In this document: one piece after another, positions 9,012-18,221 of the stretch
Position numbering within the stretch: position 1 is the stretch's first letter
Layout of the letters: the number at the start of each line of letters is the position of its first letter
Assembly: GCF_000271485.2 (NCBI RefSeq)
Contig: NZ_AKVN02000001.1
Location: 3,311,501 to 3,375,500, forward strand
DNA from: Pelosinus fermentans DSM 17108
GTDB lineage: Bacteria; Bacillota; Negativicutes; DSM-13327
DNA: 64,000 nucleotides
Direction: 5' to 3'
Position numbers and translations under genes: made by a program
Notes under the pieces: generated by a model
What the model was told of the DNA's origin: nothing
Databases searched by the model: none
What the model saw: only the letters and a program-made list of their open reading frames with translations

Positions 9012-10415
9012 ATGACAAAAAAAACAATCTTCCCAGTATCAAGAGTACATGAACCCCTTCGGGCAGATGTAGAAATAGAAAATGGTCAAGTAGTCGATGC
9101 AACGGTAGGAGCTACTTTATTTCGAGGATTTGAAAATATAATGATAGGAAGAGATCCCCGTGATGCAGCACTGCTCACTCAGCGCATTTGCGGAATTTGT
9201 TCAAGTGCTCATGCCATTGCTGCTGCACTTGCCCTGCAGGAGGCTTTTCATGTAGAGCCTACACCAAATGGACAGCATCTCATGAATTTAATTTTTGCAG
9301 CGGATATTATTCAAAATCACCTTCGTCATTTTTATATACTAGCGATTTATGACTATGTCAAAGGTCCTAACATGCCGCCCTACGCCCCCCGCCCAGAAGG
9401 TGATTATCGTCTCCCTCAAAAACGCAATGAAGAACTATTGGCACATAGCAAAGAAGGAATGTTAAAAGCAATGCGTGCCCATGAAATGTTAGCAATATTT
9501 GGTGCTAAGATCCCAATGCAGCAGACCATTCTAGTTACAGGCGTGACTGAAAGAGCAACTGTTGATCGCATTAGCGCTTACAGAAGCATCCTCCACGAGC
9601 TTATAGAGTGGGTAGAACAAGTTTATTTATACGATGTAGCTGTAGTAGCTGATTACTATAAGGATTACTATTCCATTGGCAGTACGACAGGCAATATGAT
9701 GTCCTACGGCATGTTTCCCCAGCCCATAACTGGAAAAAGAGAGTACGCTCCGGGCATTATCGTGGCAAAAGGCAAAACAGAGCCTTTTGACGTTGCTAAG
9801 ATAAGCGAAGATATTAAATACAGCTGGTATCAGACCGATATCATCCCTCGCAATCCGCAAGAAGGGACAACAACACCACATCGGGACAAAAAAGATGCCT
9901 ACTCCTGGATAAAAGCCCCACGGTATGCTGGAAAAGCCTTTGAAGGAGGTCCATTGGCAAGGTCCTGGATTAGCGGTGAATACCAGCGAGGTACAGGGGT
10001 TATGGACCGCATCATAACCCGTGCCCAGGAAACCTTAAGCATATGTAAACTGGCAGATGGCTGGCTATCCCAGCTTTCTCTCGATGGTCCGACTTTTTCC
10101 AACTACACACCGCCAATGCAAGGTGAAGGCATTGGATTGACAGATGCCATGCGAGGAGGCTTAGGTCACTGGCTGAACATAAAAGATGGTAAGATCGTCC
10201 ATTATCAAATCGTCACACCGACCACCTGGACCTTTTCCCCTCGGGATGAGCAAGGGCAGCGCGGCCCCGTAGAAGAAGCCCTTCTCGGAACAGCAGTAGA
10301 AAATACAGAAGACTTAATCGAAGTAGGGCGGATTATCCGATCCTTCGATCCCTGCTTTACCTGTGCTGTGCATATGATAGATGCCCCTGCAGGTACTCCT
10401 TCTATGATTATCTAA
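9012..10415 (+). CDS. [NiFe] hydrogenase large (catalytic) subunit
   Basis: Carries the NiFe active site for H2 uptake or evolution. The N-terminal ligand pair is RICGICSSAH (C60, C63) and the C-terminal pair is DPCFTCAVH (C448, C451); the 13 residues after that histidine (MIDAPAGTPSMII) are the peptide a maturation protease would remove. 467 residues is on the short side for membrane-bound uptake enzymes. The maturation genes hypA-F and the protease are not in the window. The stop codon overlaps the stop of the convergent cytochrome b gene. Confidence 0.95.
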   Translation: MTKKTIFPVSRVHEPLRADVEIENGQVVDATVGATLFRGFENIMIGRDPRDAALLTQRICGICSSAHAIAAALALQEAFHVEPTPNGQHLMNLIFAADIIQNHLRHFYILAIYDYVKGPNMPPYAPRPEGDYRLPQKRNEELLAHSKEGMLKAMRAHEMLAIFGAKIPMQQTILVTGVTERATVDRISAYRSILHELIEWVEQVYLYDVAVVADYYKDYYSIGSTTGNMMSYGMFPQPITGKREYAPGIIVAKGKTEPFDVAKISEDIKYSWYQTDIIPRNPQEGTTTPHRDKKDAYSWIKAPRYAGKAFEGGPLARSWISGEYQRGTGVMDRIITRAQETLSICKLADGWLSQLSLDGPTFSNYTPPMQGEGIGLTDAMRGGLGHWLNIKDGKIVHYQIVTPTTWTFSPRDEQGQRGPVEEALLGTAVENTEDLIEVGRIIRSFDPCFTCAVHMIDAPAGTPSMII

Positions 10416-11032
10416 GACAATAAGTCCTTTGGCTCATTTGTTTTAGCTTCGACTTCCATTTCTTTGTGAATATATCCTGTAAACATAGCCTGCAAGTTCG
10501 CTGGACTTTCTGTAAATACAAGGTATAAGTGCAGCGGAATAGACATCGCAAAAAAAATGGCTACACTATAATGAAGCATTCGAATGGCATTCAATCCCCC
10601 TAATTTCCACTGCAGCCACTGAGAACTTCCAGAATAAAGCATTGCGCTTCCAGTAATGGCGACTATGATTACTGCTAAAAACCATAAAGAAAATATTAGC
10701 TTTTGTCCTGGATTGTAACGTCCAAAATTAGGATGCCCTTCACTAATAAAGAAAACATAACGCATAAAACTAGGTACGTTCACCCAATCCCGGGGCAAAA
10801 TTAAAATCTCAGTAATTCTATTCGTATAAAGATAATAATAAAGATGACCTACCAGATTGACAATTAGGATCGAACTAAAAAGCGTATGAGTTTTACGCAC
10901 CGCTTCCATAGGAAGTTGCAGCCTACTCCAAGGATCATCCATATACAATCCCGTAAACAGCAATACGATTACTGCCGAAGACATGACCCAATGAAAAAGA
11001 CGTATGGGCAACGGATACAAAAGCAGCTTCAT
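10412..11032 (-). CDS. Cytochrome b561-type subunit, probable hydrogenase quinone-reducing anchor
   Basis: Integral membrane di-heme protein of the HyaC/Ni-hydrogenase cytochrome b family. Four membrane segments begin FHWVMSSAVIVLLFTGLYM, HTLFSSILIVNLVGHLYYYL, LIFSLWFLAVIIVAITG and MLHYSVAIFFAMSIPLHLYLV, with histidines at 14, about 47 and in the last helix suited as heme ligands. It would receive electrons from the small subunit and reduce menaquinone. Unusually it is not in the hydrogenase operon but on the opposite strand, with the two stop codons overlapping (CTAA). Confidence 0.9.
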   Translation of the reverse strand: MKLLLYPLPIRLFHWVMSSAVIVLLFTGLYMDDPWSRLQLPMEAVRKTHTLFSSILIVNLVGHLYYYLYTNRITEILILPRDWVNVPSFMRYVFFISEGHPNFGRYNPGQKLIFSLWFLAVIIVAITGSAMLYSGSSQWLQWKLGGLNAIRMLHYSVAIFFAMSIPLHLYLVFTESPANLQAMFTGYIHKEMEVEAKTNEPKDLLS

Positions 11033-11081
11033 TTTTACTACTCACTCCTAACGTTTTTTATTAAATTTTTCGCCTACTAAA

Positions 11082-11121
11082 AAAATAGTCTAAAAGCCTT
11101 ATTAAAGCTTTCGACTATTTT
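11082..11121 (-). terminator. Terminator of the spore-protein gene
   Basis: Stem AAAATAGTC / GACTATTTT with an inner TAAAAGC / GCTTT arm, just 9 bp past the stop of the SASP-like gene. Confidence 0.75.
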
Positions 11122-11129
11122 AGATACTG

Positions 11130-11327
11130 TTAATATGGCTGATGCGTCTTTCCATTTTGTATTGCTTCTTCGGTAATAGCCTGTTCTCCACGTTTTATTG
11201 CCTCACGCACCATAGAACCCACTTCACCCGTGGTTACGTCGCTCCAGTCCCCATCTTCTACTTTTTCACCGAAGCCAAGGTCATGGGCTAATTTATATTT
11301 TGCATCTTCTGACATTACTTTTCCCAT
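11130..11327 (-). CDS. Alpha/beta-type small acid-soluble spore protein (SASP)-like
   Basis: A 65-residue protein matching the DNA-binding SASP pattern: KYKLAHDLGFGE corresponds to the first conserved block (KYEIAxELG) and GEVGSMVREAIKRGEQAI to the second (GSVGGEMVKRMIEMAE). SASPs coat and protect DNA in dormant spores. The start MGKVMSEDAKY is chosen because a strong GGAGGTGG lies 7 bp ahead; the frame continues upstream without a site. Monocistronic with its own terminator. It is somewhat divergent (GDWSDVTT insert between blocks). Its presence argues for a spore former. Confidence 0.8.
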   Translation of the reverse strand: MGKVMSEDAKYKLAHDLGFGEKVEDGDWSDVTTGEVGSMVREAIKRGEQAITEEAIQNGKTHQPY

Positions 11328-11400
11328 ATACAACCACCTCCAGTAATTTTTTCGAGAACCAATTATAGTATTTGCAATACCATCAAAAGTCATTCAGTAA

Positions 11401-11446
11401 AAAAGTTATGTGCTAACTTCTCATAAATGCTTAGCACATAACTTTT
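11401..11446 (-). terminator. Terminator of the MFS gene
   Basis: Perfect 16 bp stem (AAAAGTTATGTGCTAA with its complement) around a 14 nt loop, T-run on the minus strand. Confidence 0.85.
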
Positions 11447-11545
11447 CAACACTGTTATTATTTTCTACCAGCTTTATCGTCTTTAATGAAAGACAGCTAG
11501 TAATTTAATCAAATGACGTATACTACGCTACTTACGGCCACTCCT

Positions 11546-12718
11546 TTAGGATTCAGCAACAACCCGTGAACTGGCTGCCACAACTAACAGCATTGCTGCG
11601 ACAACCAAAAAAGCAAAGGAAAGGCTCGTTGTATGAGCAATAGCACCAATGAGTGCCGGCCCCACCAGAATACCTGAATAACCAAGGGTTGTAACAGCTG
11701 ATACTGCCAAGTTTGCCGGCATTGCTTTCTGCCGGCCTAGTACAGAATACAGTACTGGCACAATGTTTGAGGACCCTAACCCGACTAGCCCAAAACCAAT
11801 AAGAGAAGCGATCCAAGTTGGAATGAATACAGCAATGGCAATTCCTGAGGCCGCACAGATTCCCCCGAATATCAGTATCTTTTTTCCTCCAAATTTTTGA
11901 ACAATACGATCCCCACTTAACCTCCCTATCATCATCGTAACGGAAAACAGGGAGTAGCCAAGTCCCGCTTGAGAAAAATCAACCCCTCGCAGAGAAGTCA
12001 AAAATATGGCACTCCAATCCAACATTGATCCTTCTGCAAGAAAGACTATGAAACATAGAAATCCTATGAAAAGGACAATTCCTTTAGGAAGAACAAACAA
12101 CGGTCCATCCTTATCTTCAGTTCCATAGGGCAGCAAATACTTTCCGAACGTTAATAAGAGCCCTATAATCACCACTACGACGCACACTACCGCCACTAGT
12201 GGTGATACCCCCATCCAAAGAAGACCACTAACACCACCTGCTCCAACAAAGCCACCAACACTCCACAGTCCATGAAATCCGGACATCATTGCTTTACCAC
12301 TGGCTTTTTCTACAATCACAGCCTGAATATTGACTACCACATCGACAGCACCAATAGCAGCACCAAAGATTAAGAGCACAATCACGAGTGCTGGAACGCT
12401 TGCAGCTATTGCAAGAAAAGGCAAAGAAGCACATATAAGTAACGTTGCAGCCCCAATCATTAACCGACAGCCAAAGCGCGCCGCAAGCGCACCAGCGATA
12501 GGCATAGTAATAATAGATCCCGCTCCCAGACACAGCAGAAGAAGTCCCAGGACACCCTCATCAAGACCAAGGCGATCCTTAGCATAGGGAATAAGAGGTG
12601 CCCATGCTGCAATCCCAAATCCAGCAATGAAAAATGCTATCCTAGTGGAAATCTGCTGCATCCGACCTGGTACCGCCAGGGCACGCTGAGCTAGAAAGCT
12701 CTCATTCATTTTATCCAT
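11546..12718 (-). CDS. Major facilitator superfamily transporter (YbjJ-like)
   Basis: A 390-residue, 12-segment permease. After STRIAFFIAGFGIAAWAPLIPYAKDRLG comes the glycine-rich loop between helices 2 and 3 (AGALAARFGCR). The AAWAPLIPY start resembles the E. coli YbjJ group, whose substrate is not settled. It lies 57 bp after a ROK repressor gene, same strand, so a sugar or sugar-derivative efflux or uptake role is plausible but not shown. ATG with AGGTAATGAA ahead. Confidence 0.85.
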   Translation of the reverse strand: MDKMNESFLAQRALAVPGRMQQISTRIAFFIAGFGIAAWAPLIPYAKDRLGLDEGVLGLLLLCLGAGSIITMPIAGALAARFGCRLMIGAATLLICASLPFLAIAASVPALVIVLLIFGAAIGAVDVVVNIQAVIVEKASGKAMMSGFHGLWSVGGFVGAGGVSGLLWMGVSPLVAVVCVVVVIIGLLLTFGKYLLPYGTEDKDGPLFVLPKGIVLFIGFLCFIVFLAEGSMLDWSAIFLTSLRGVDFSQAGLGYSLFSVTMMIGRLSGDRIVQKFGGKKILIFGGICAASGIAIAVFIPTWIASLIGFGLVGLGSSNIVPVLYSVLGRQKAMPANLAVSAVTTLGYSGILVGPALIGAIAHTTSLSFAFLVVAAMLLVVAASSRVVAES

Positions 12719-12775
12719 TTCATTACCTACCTATCATATGAATTAAAATACGTAAATCACATTGCGATAGAATCC

Positions 12776-13807
12776 TTACACTCGTTTTTCTATCAGTTGA
12801 ATATCACAAGTCAGGCTTTCCAACGTAATCGAAACCAAACCATGAATATAATCACTCTGCATATTCTCTTGTATAATAATCTGCGGCATGTGTGCATGAG
12901 GTATTAATGTTTCACAAGAATTAGAAATATCCATCATCATGTCCGCCCTGATTAATCCTCCTGTCACTACAATTGTTTCCGGATTAATCACTGCAATAAT
13001 GGATACAATTGTTTTCACTATTAAAGGAAAATAAACATCCGCATGATTGATCTGCATGATTTGCTCTTCTCGTAAATGATCAAAAGGCAGATAGGACACT
13101 TCACCTGCAAAGTTCGTATAACCTCTAATAATATGCCCATCGACAATGATACCTGCTCCGGAACAATTATCTTGGGGGAAAATTACAACTGCAATCGTCT
13201 TATCTTCATCATAATTCTGCCTTTTATAAAATCCATATGAGATTAGATTCATATCATTCTCAACTGTAACTTGCAGATCGTATTTAGCTTTTAACCTCGT
13301 GGCTAGCGGAATATCTACTAGTTCTTTAATATCACCCGGTCCAATTACACCTCTATGTATAACCCCTGGTATACCAATGCCAATCGCTTTGATATTCTCA
13401 TAGCTGCAAATCAGTTGCCCAATCAGACTATCAATAACCTCATAGTTAATTACTTCCACTTCTATGGAATTTTCCTCAATAATCTCACCTGCTAAATTTG
13501 TAACTACATGAATCGTTCTATAGATTCCGCCTTCATTACTCACATAAATACAAGCAATATAAGAGTAATTGGCATTATACATAAAGCGGCGTGCTGGTCT
13601 TCCACCATTAGGCTGTTCTAAATCAGCTTCTATAACCTCTCCACGTTCTAATAGTTCATTTAGAATGTTGCCACAAGTTGCTACACTTAACCCGGTTGCA
13701 TTTGCTATTGTTAATTTCGTTCCAAATGTCAAAGCCTTCAAAGCAGTTTTGACAAGCTCAACATTGACCTGTTTAACTCGCATTGTATTATTGATTATTG
13801 GAATCAT
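12776..13807 (-). CDS. ROK family transcriptional repressor (NagC/XylR type)
   Basis: N-terminal winged helix (ALTFGTKLTIANATGLSVATCGNILNELLERGEV, residues about 25-58) joined to a ROK sugar-kinase-like domain with IKAIGIGIPGVI and the glycine-rich VVTGGLIRADM stretch. The kinase zinc motif (GHxxxxxxGxxCxCGxxGCxE) is absent: the region after GYTNFAGEVSYLPFD lacks cysteines, so it is a degenerate sensor. Cognate transporter directly downstream. A 31 bp palindrome sits before its start codon and is a likely autoregulatory operator. Confidence 0.88.
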   Translation of the reverse strand: MIPIINNTMRVKQVNVELVKTALKALTFGTKLTIANATGLSVATCGNILNELLERGEVIEADLEQPNGGRPARRFMYNANYSYIACIYVSNEGGIYRTIHVVTNLAGEIIEENSIEVEVINYEVIDSLIGQLICSYENIKAIGIGIPGVIHRGVIGPGDIKELVDIPLATRLKAKYDLQVTVENDMNLISYGFYKRQNYDEDKTIAVVIFPQDNCSGAGIIVDGHIIRGYTNFAGEVSYLPFDHLREEQIMQINHADVYFPLIVKTIVSIIAVINPETIVVTGGLIRADMMMDISNSCETLIPHAHMPQIIIQENMQSDYIHGLVSITLESLTCDIQLIEKRV

Positions 13808-13819
13808 AATGCACCTCTC

Positions 13820-13850
13820 AATACTTTTTATAATACTTATAAAAAGTATT
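13820..13850. promoter_or_regulatory. Probable ROK operator palindrome
   Basis: AATACTTTTTATAA and its exact complement flank a 3 bp centre, 12 bp upstream of the ROK start codon. Position and symmetry fit repressor binding over the promoter/leader. Confidence 0.6.
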
Positions 13851-13938
13851 ATCTTTAATTAAGATATCACTTCCTCCTATTTTTTGTCAATCCTTAATAT
13901 CACAAATACATTCAAATTTTTGCAAGCAGCAAAATAAA

Positions 13939-13973
13939 AAAGAATCCATCCCATGATTTGAGATGGATTCTTT
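13939..13973 (-). terminator. Terminator of ferritin
   Basis: AAAGAATCCATC stem with complement, 11 nt loop, T-rich end; 9 bp past the ferritin stop. Confidence 0.85.
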
Positions 13974-13981
13974 CATTCTAT

Positions 13982-14470
13982 TTACGCGCGTTTGCCAAGC
14001 TCTTTATCAATATAAAGAAGGGAACCGCCTTTATCACCAACAAATTTCAATCTTTCTAAAATAGCAGAAGCAGTTGCTTCTTCTTCTACCTGCTCAGCAA
14101 TAAACCATTGCAGGAAGATTTGTGCAGCGTAATCTTTTTCTTCTAAGGCCACTTCATACAATTTATTAATTAAATTGCTGACATGTATTTCATGGGCCAA
14201 TACTTTTTCAAATAATTCTACTGGCGTACCATATTCAGCAGCTGGTGCGTCAATCGCTTGCAGTTTAACGCTGCCGCCTCGTTCTAATAAATAATCGATT
14301 AATTTAAAAGCATGACTGTTTTCTTCTTGGTATTGAGCTCTAAGCCAGCTGGCAAAACCACTAAGATTTTTAGCTTCACTTTCTACAGACATTGCTAAGT
14401 AAATATGTGCTGAATACATTTCAGCTTGAATTTGATTATTAAATACATCTTGAAGTTTTGTACTAATCAT
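13982..14470 (-). CDS. ftnA: Non-heme ferritin
   Basis: Iron-storage cage subunit that oxidises Fe(II) at a di-iron centre. Ferroxidase ligands E17, E50 and H53 are visible (QIQAEMYSAHIY and QYQEENSHAF), with further carboxylates in the second helix pair (HEIHVSNLINKLYEVALEEKD and WFIAEQVEEEATAS). 162 residues is standard for bacterial FtnA and it lacks a heme-binding methionine typical of bacterioferritin. Own ribosome site (AAAGGGGAA) and terminator; monocistronic. Confidence 0.95.
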   Translation of the reverse strand: MISTKLQDVFNNQIQAEMYSAHIYLAMSVESEAKNLSGFASWLRAQYQEENSHAFKLIDYLLERGGSVKLQAIDAPAAEYGTPVELFEKVLAHEIHVSNLINKLYEVALEEKDYAAQIFLQWFIAEQVEEEATASAILERLKFVGDKGGSLLYIDKELGKRA

Positions 14471-14575
14471 TGATGTTCCCCTTTCATTTCAAAACAATTA
14501 CATCTTTTATGAGGTTAATTTTAACATATTTCTCAACTCACATCAACAACTTTTTTTATTTATTGATAATAATTA

Positions 14576-16627
14576 TTAATTAAATTCTTTCCCTAATAGA
14601 TTACATAATTTTTCAGCATCAGTAATAGGTGGCTGACAAGCAAAATTTCTACAGATATAGGCAGTAGCTTTATGATCGATTTCCTTGTATTCAACATTTT
14701 CCTGAGAGTGTCGATCGTAAAATCGTATTGCAGAGGAAGGCAAGAAACAGCTGTTAATTACATCAAGCATAGCCTTCGTATCAGCAGCCTCTTTATCACC
14801 AGCAATAATAATTTTAGTATTATCAGCTACATAATAATCCACAGCCATCATAAAGTACGTATAACCCGCCGCATACCTACTGACTTCTCCAGCAAAAGAG
14901 CTTAGCAATCGCTCTGCTATATCGCTGAAACCTCTATCATCTGTTATATCCCCTAATTTTTGCAATGCTAAGGCTGCAACAGAATTGCCAGAGGGAATTG
15001 CACCATCATAGATTTCTTTTGGACGCACAATCAACTCTTCACCATCATTACCATAAAAATAAAAGCCGCCTTCAGTATTATCTCCAAATAATGCTTCCAT
15101 ATCCTTTGCTAATGTCACAGCTCGGTGCAAATACTGATTATTGCAGGTCGCCTCATATACTTCAATCAGAGCCATTAGCAAGAACGCATAATCATCAATA
15201 TAAGCCTGATGAGCTGCTTCTCCTTCTCGGTAACGTGCCAGCAAACGTCCATCTGCTTTCATGAGTTTTTCATAAATAAACGCTGCCCCTTGCTCCGCCA
15301 CATTAGCATACTTGCTTTGTTTCAGCACCTTTGCTGCTTTCGCAAATGCAGCAATCATCAATCCATTCCAAGCTGTAAGGATCTTATCATCCTTATGAGG
15401 ATGAATGCGTTTCTCGCGCACGTGATATAGTTTCTCGCGTCCTTGCTCTAGTAACGCTGATAAAGACTCTACTGTCCACTTAACCTTCCTGGCGTATTCC
15501 TCCAGATCCCTTCCAATACGATTTGGAATACTGGTTCCATGTTCAAAATTTCCCTGAGAAGATATCTGATAAAAATCAGCAAAGAGTGTTCCTTCTTCTT
15601 CCCCAAGGATCTCTAATACCTCCTTTCTGGTAAAAACATAGAATTTTCCTTCTACACCTTCTGAATCTGCATCTTCTGCCGAATAAAAGCCACCGCTTTT
15701 GTCCATCATATCCCGCATCACATAGGTCAAAATTTCTTCAGCAATCCTGGCAAATTCCCCGTTGCCAGTACATTGATATGCTTCTAGGTAACTCGTACAC
15801 AGTAACGCATTATCATATAACATCTTTTCAAAATGAGGCACTAACCATTTCTGATCTGTAGAATACCTGGCAAAACCATACCCTAAGTGGTCATAGATCC
15901 CCCCTTGCCACATAGACATAAGGGTTTTCTCCACCATGGCAAGTGCCTTTGGTTCTTTAAAATGCTGCCAATACCGAAGTAAAAAAGTTATCTTATGAGG
16001 CGTAGGAAATTTAGGTGCAGAACCAAAGCCACCACACTGAGAATCATAGCTATTTTCTAATTCCAAATATGCTTGCTTTAATAACTCCTCTCCGACCTGA
16101 CCTTCTTCACTGGCCGGCTTTGGTCTCTGAAGGATACTGACAATTTCATTACCAGCTTTTATGATTTCACTCCGATTATTTTCCCAATGCTGATGCAATG
16201 TTGTTAAAAGCTCCAATAATCCCATCCTGCCCATCTTTCGATGTTTTGGGAAATAAGTTCCTGCAAAGAATGGCTTTTTATTAGGAGCCATAATAATCGT
16301 CAGCGGCCAGCCACCTTGCCCCGTCAGTGCCTGACACACAGACATATAAATCCCATCGACATCCGGTCTTTCTTCCCGGTCAACTTTAATAGCAATAAAA
16401 TGCTGATTCAGTAAATCCGCAACTTCTTGATCTTCAAAACACTCTCTTTCCATTACGTGGCACCAATGGCAGCACGAATATCCACTACTGAAGAACACAG
16501 GCTTATCTTCTCGCTTCGCTTTTTCAAACGCTTCATCGCACCAAGGGTGCCAATCTACTGGATTGTAGGCATGTTGGAGCAAATACGGGCTTTTTTCCTT
16601 TATCAAACGATTAGGCTTTTTGTCCAC
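14576..16627 (-). CDS. DUF255 / thioredoxin-domain protein (YyaL, spermatogenesis-associated protein 20 family)
   Basis: Two-part protein: an N-terminal thioredoxin fold with the family hallmark [21 protein letters not shown] and the cysteine motif [12 protein letters not shown] (residues 49-60), then an all-helical (alpha/alpha)6-barrel region like N-acylglucosamine 2-epimerase or cellobiose epimerase. 683 residues is full length. The biochemical role is not established; a redox or glycan function has been suggested for the family. GTG start preceded by AGAGGTGATTTC. Two truncated copies of its 5' end exist at 46.4 and 50.1 kb, both broken at the CCHWC codons. Confidence 0.92.
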   Translation of the reverse strand: MDKKPNRLIKEKSPYLLQHAYNPVDWHPWCDEAFEKAKREDKPVFFSSGYSCCHWCHVMERECFEDQEVADLLNQHFIAIKVDREERPDVDGIYMSVCQALTGQGGWPLTIIMAPNKKPFFAGTYFPKHRKMGRMGLLELLTTLHQHWENNRSEIIKAGNEIVSILQRPKPASEEGQVGEELLKQAYLELENSYDSQCGGFGSAPKFPTPHKITFLLRYWQHFKEPKALAMVEKTLMSMWQGGIYDHLGYGFARYSTDQKWLVPHFEKMLYDNALLCTSYLEAYQCTGNGEFARIAEEILTYVMRDMMDKSGGFYSAEDADSEGVEGKFYVFTRKEVLEILGEEEGTLFADFYQISSQGNFEHGTSIPNRIGRDLEEYARKVKWTVESLSALLEQGREKLYHVREKRIHPHKDDKILTAWNGLMIAAFAKAAKVLKQSKYANVAEQGAAFIYEKLMKADGRLLARYREGEAAHQAYIDDYAFLLMALIEVYEATCNNQYLHRAVTLAKDMEALFGDNTEGGFYFYGNDGEELIVRPKEIYDGAIPSGNSVAALALQKLGDITDDRGFSDIAERLLSSFAGEVSRYAAGYTYFMMAVDYYVADNTKIIIAGDKEAADTKAMLDVINSCFLPSSAIRFYDRHSQENVEYKEIDHKATAYICRNFACQPPITDAEKLCNLLGKEFN

Positions 16628-16685
16628 GAAATCACCTCTAAATATTAGTTACATTACATGCTACATTCATAGTTAGTATGTACAA

Positions 16686-16714
16686 AAAAGTATCAGCATT
16701 ACGCTAATACTTTT
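16686..16714 (-). terminator. Terminator of the DJ-1/PfpI gene
   Basis: AAAAGTAT-C-AGC with GCT-A-ATACTTTT. Very similar hairpins occur at 38335 and 50244. Confidence 0.75.
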
Positions 16715-16727
16715 GACAAGATATGAA

Positions 16728-17324
16728 TCAAATAATAATATCATACTCCATACGCTTTGCAGTCGTTTTCGCAACATCTTCACCCAATAGCCGCTTAATA
16801 ATGTGAAATGACATATTTATTCCAGCAGAAATTCCGCCTGAAGTAATAATTGAACCTTCATCAATAAATTTGCAATTACGCTCTACTTTCACATCAGGAA
16901 ATTCCCTTTCAAGACGGTCAATATCCATCCAATGGGTAGTAGCCCGTTTACCATCAATTAATCCTGCTTTTGCTAACAAAAATGCACCCGTACATACAGA
17001 AGTAATTAATTCAACTTTGTTACTTTGCTTTTTAATCCACTGTATTACTATTTCATTATTTATTTCTATTTCTTCTGCTCCATATCCACCAGGAACAATC
17101 ACAATATCGAAATCAGGTGCATTATCAAAACTAAAATGCGGTTGCACCATCAACCCATTTCGAGTCTTTATCATTTTTTCGTATTGTGATACTGTTTGAA
17201 CTAAAAATGGTTTGTCTGATTGTCCTGGAATAGAAACTATTGAAAATGCCTCAAACGGACCTGCAAAATCTAATACTTCAACCTCATTAAATAAAAATAT
17301 CCCTATACGCCAAATTTTCTTCAT
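16728..17324 (-). CDS. DJ-1/PfpI family protein (isonitrile hydratase-like)
   Basis: Class I glutamine amidotransferase-like fold of the DJ-1 superfamily. The start MKKIWRIGIFLFNEVEVLDFAGPFEAF and the nucleophile elbow ELITSVCTGAFLLAKAG (Cys about residue 106) followed by ATTHW match the InhA/isonitrile hydratase and ThiJ group; FDIVIVPGGYG is the conserved strand-loop. About 198 residues. Start chosen at the ATG after GGAGGGCATCCGA. No fused AraC domain, so it is the stand-alone enzyme type. Monocistronic. Confidence 0.87.
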   Translation of the reverse strand: MKKIWRIGIFLFNEVEVLDFAGPFEAFSIVSIPGQSDKPFLVQTVSQYEKMIKTRNGLMVQPHFSFDNAPDFDIVIVPGGYGAEEIEINNEIVIQWIKKQSNKVELITSVCTGAFLLAKAGLIDGKRATTHWMDIDRLEREFPDVKVERNCKFIDEGSIITSGGISAGINMSFHIIKRLLGEDVAKTTAKRMEYDIII

Positions 17325-17525
17325 TCGGATGCCCTCCATTCTCAGTATTCTCTAGATAACTATATTTAAATGCTGATTTAATCTTTTTGAATAATCCTTA
17401 ATCTGTTATTCATATTATATTTTTCAGTTCGGTAGTGCAAATAACTTTACAGTATTCATTTTGAATATATATATATATTGTTATATCAATTCAATTAATA
17501 CCTTATTTATCCTCTAAAAATTATA

Positions 17526-17549
17526 AAGCCAGCATACGAATGCTGGTTT
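17526..17549. terminator. Hairpin preceding element E copy 1
   Basis: AAGCCAGCAT / ATGCTGGTTT with a 4 nt loop, 30 bp ahead of the first repeat copy. Confidence 0.6.
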
Positions 17550-17578
17550 CATTAGAACTAAGTATATTAAAAAATCAG

Positions 17579-17884
17579 TTCCATGAGGAGACATGTCACC
17601 AAGGTCACTTAAAACACTGTTTATAAGTTTTGAAAAGACAGTAAAACCAAGCCCTATAAGGGTCTATTATCCGTTCCATGACGTGCCATTTCTTATTCCA
17701 TTACATGCCATTGAAAAAACAAAATCCTTTTAAGCGATGAGTCCATGAGCCATCTACTTTAGAGCCTCTTCCAATTCTCTTCTATAACATGTCATGGAAG
17801 GACAATCGTCTTGACTGGAGAAAGCTTCGATTCCATAAGTTAATTGGCTTTAAAGCAATTTACTTTCCTTCCATGACATGCCAC
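17579..17884 (+). repeat. Element E copy 1 (full length, variant left end)
   Basis: Starts at GAGGAGACATGTCACCAAGG instead of the usual GTTACTTTTATGGACATGG, then runs colinear with the consensus through all four ACATGYCA boxes and ends CCATGACATGCCAC. Confidence 0.85.
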
Positions 17885-17959
17885 GCAGTATAATAAAATC
17901 ATAATGTAAACATTAGTCCACCATTCATGTCAGTGCTTTGATTCGACGAGCCAGAGACA

Positions 17960-18170
17960 TTAATCTACTACAACAAGTATCCCTAATGTTGCAAAAACGA
18001 TTATTCCAGCAATTTGTCTTACATCTAAACGTTCTTTGAGCATTAAAAATGAGACACCACCATAAAGTCTGGTATCGTGCTAGTTATCATACCAGCCTCC
18101 ATTGCCTGTTTATGTTTTAGCCCTATCAATATAAAATTGAAAAATGAATTGTCCACAGAATGCCATTATA
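17960..18170 (-). pseudogene. C-terminal relic of an EamA/DMT-family transporter
   Basis: On the minus strand frame segments FCGQFIF, NFILIGLKHKQAMEAGMITSTIP and MLKERLDVRQIAGIIVFATLG-ILVVVD* line up with the last helices of an EamA permease but lie in different frames. At least two frameshifts and a missing N-terminus make it a pseudogene. An intact EamA gene is at 21.9 kb. Confidence 0.7.
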
Positions 18171-18221
18171 GAAAAAACAAGTCAATCTTTTCTTATAATT
18201 TTTCTTTATATAGAATAAGTT

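Noticed and set aside
14576-16627. Bacterial cellulase or epimerase as a specific assignment for the DUF255 gene
   Set aside because: Only the barrel fold is shared; the CCHWC thioredoxin part defines DUF255 and no substrate evidence is visible.
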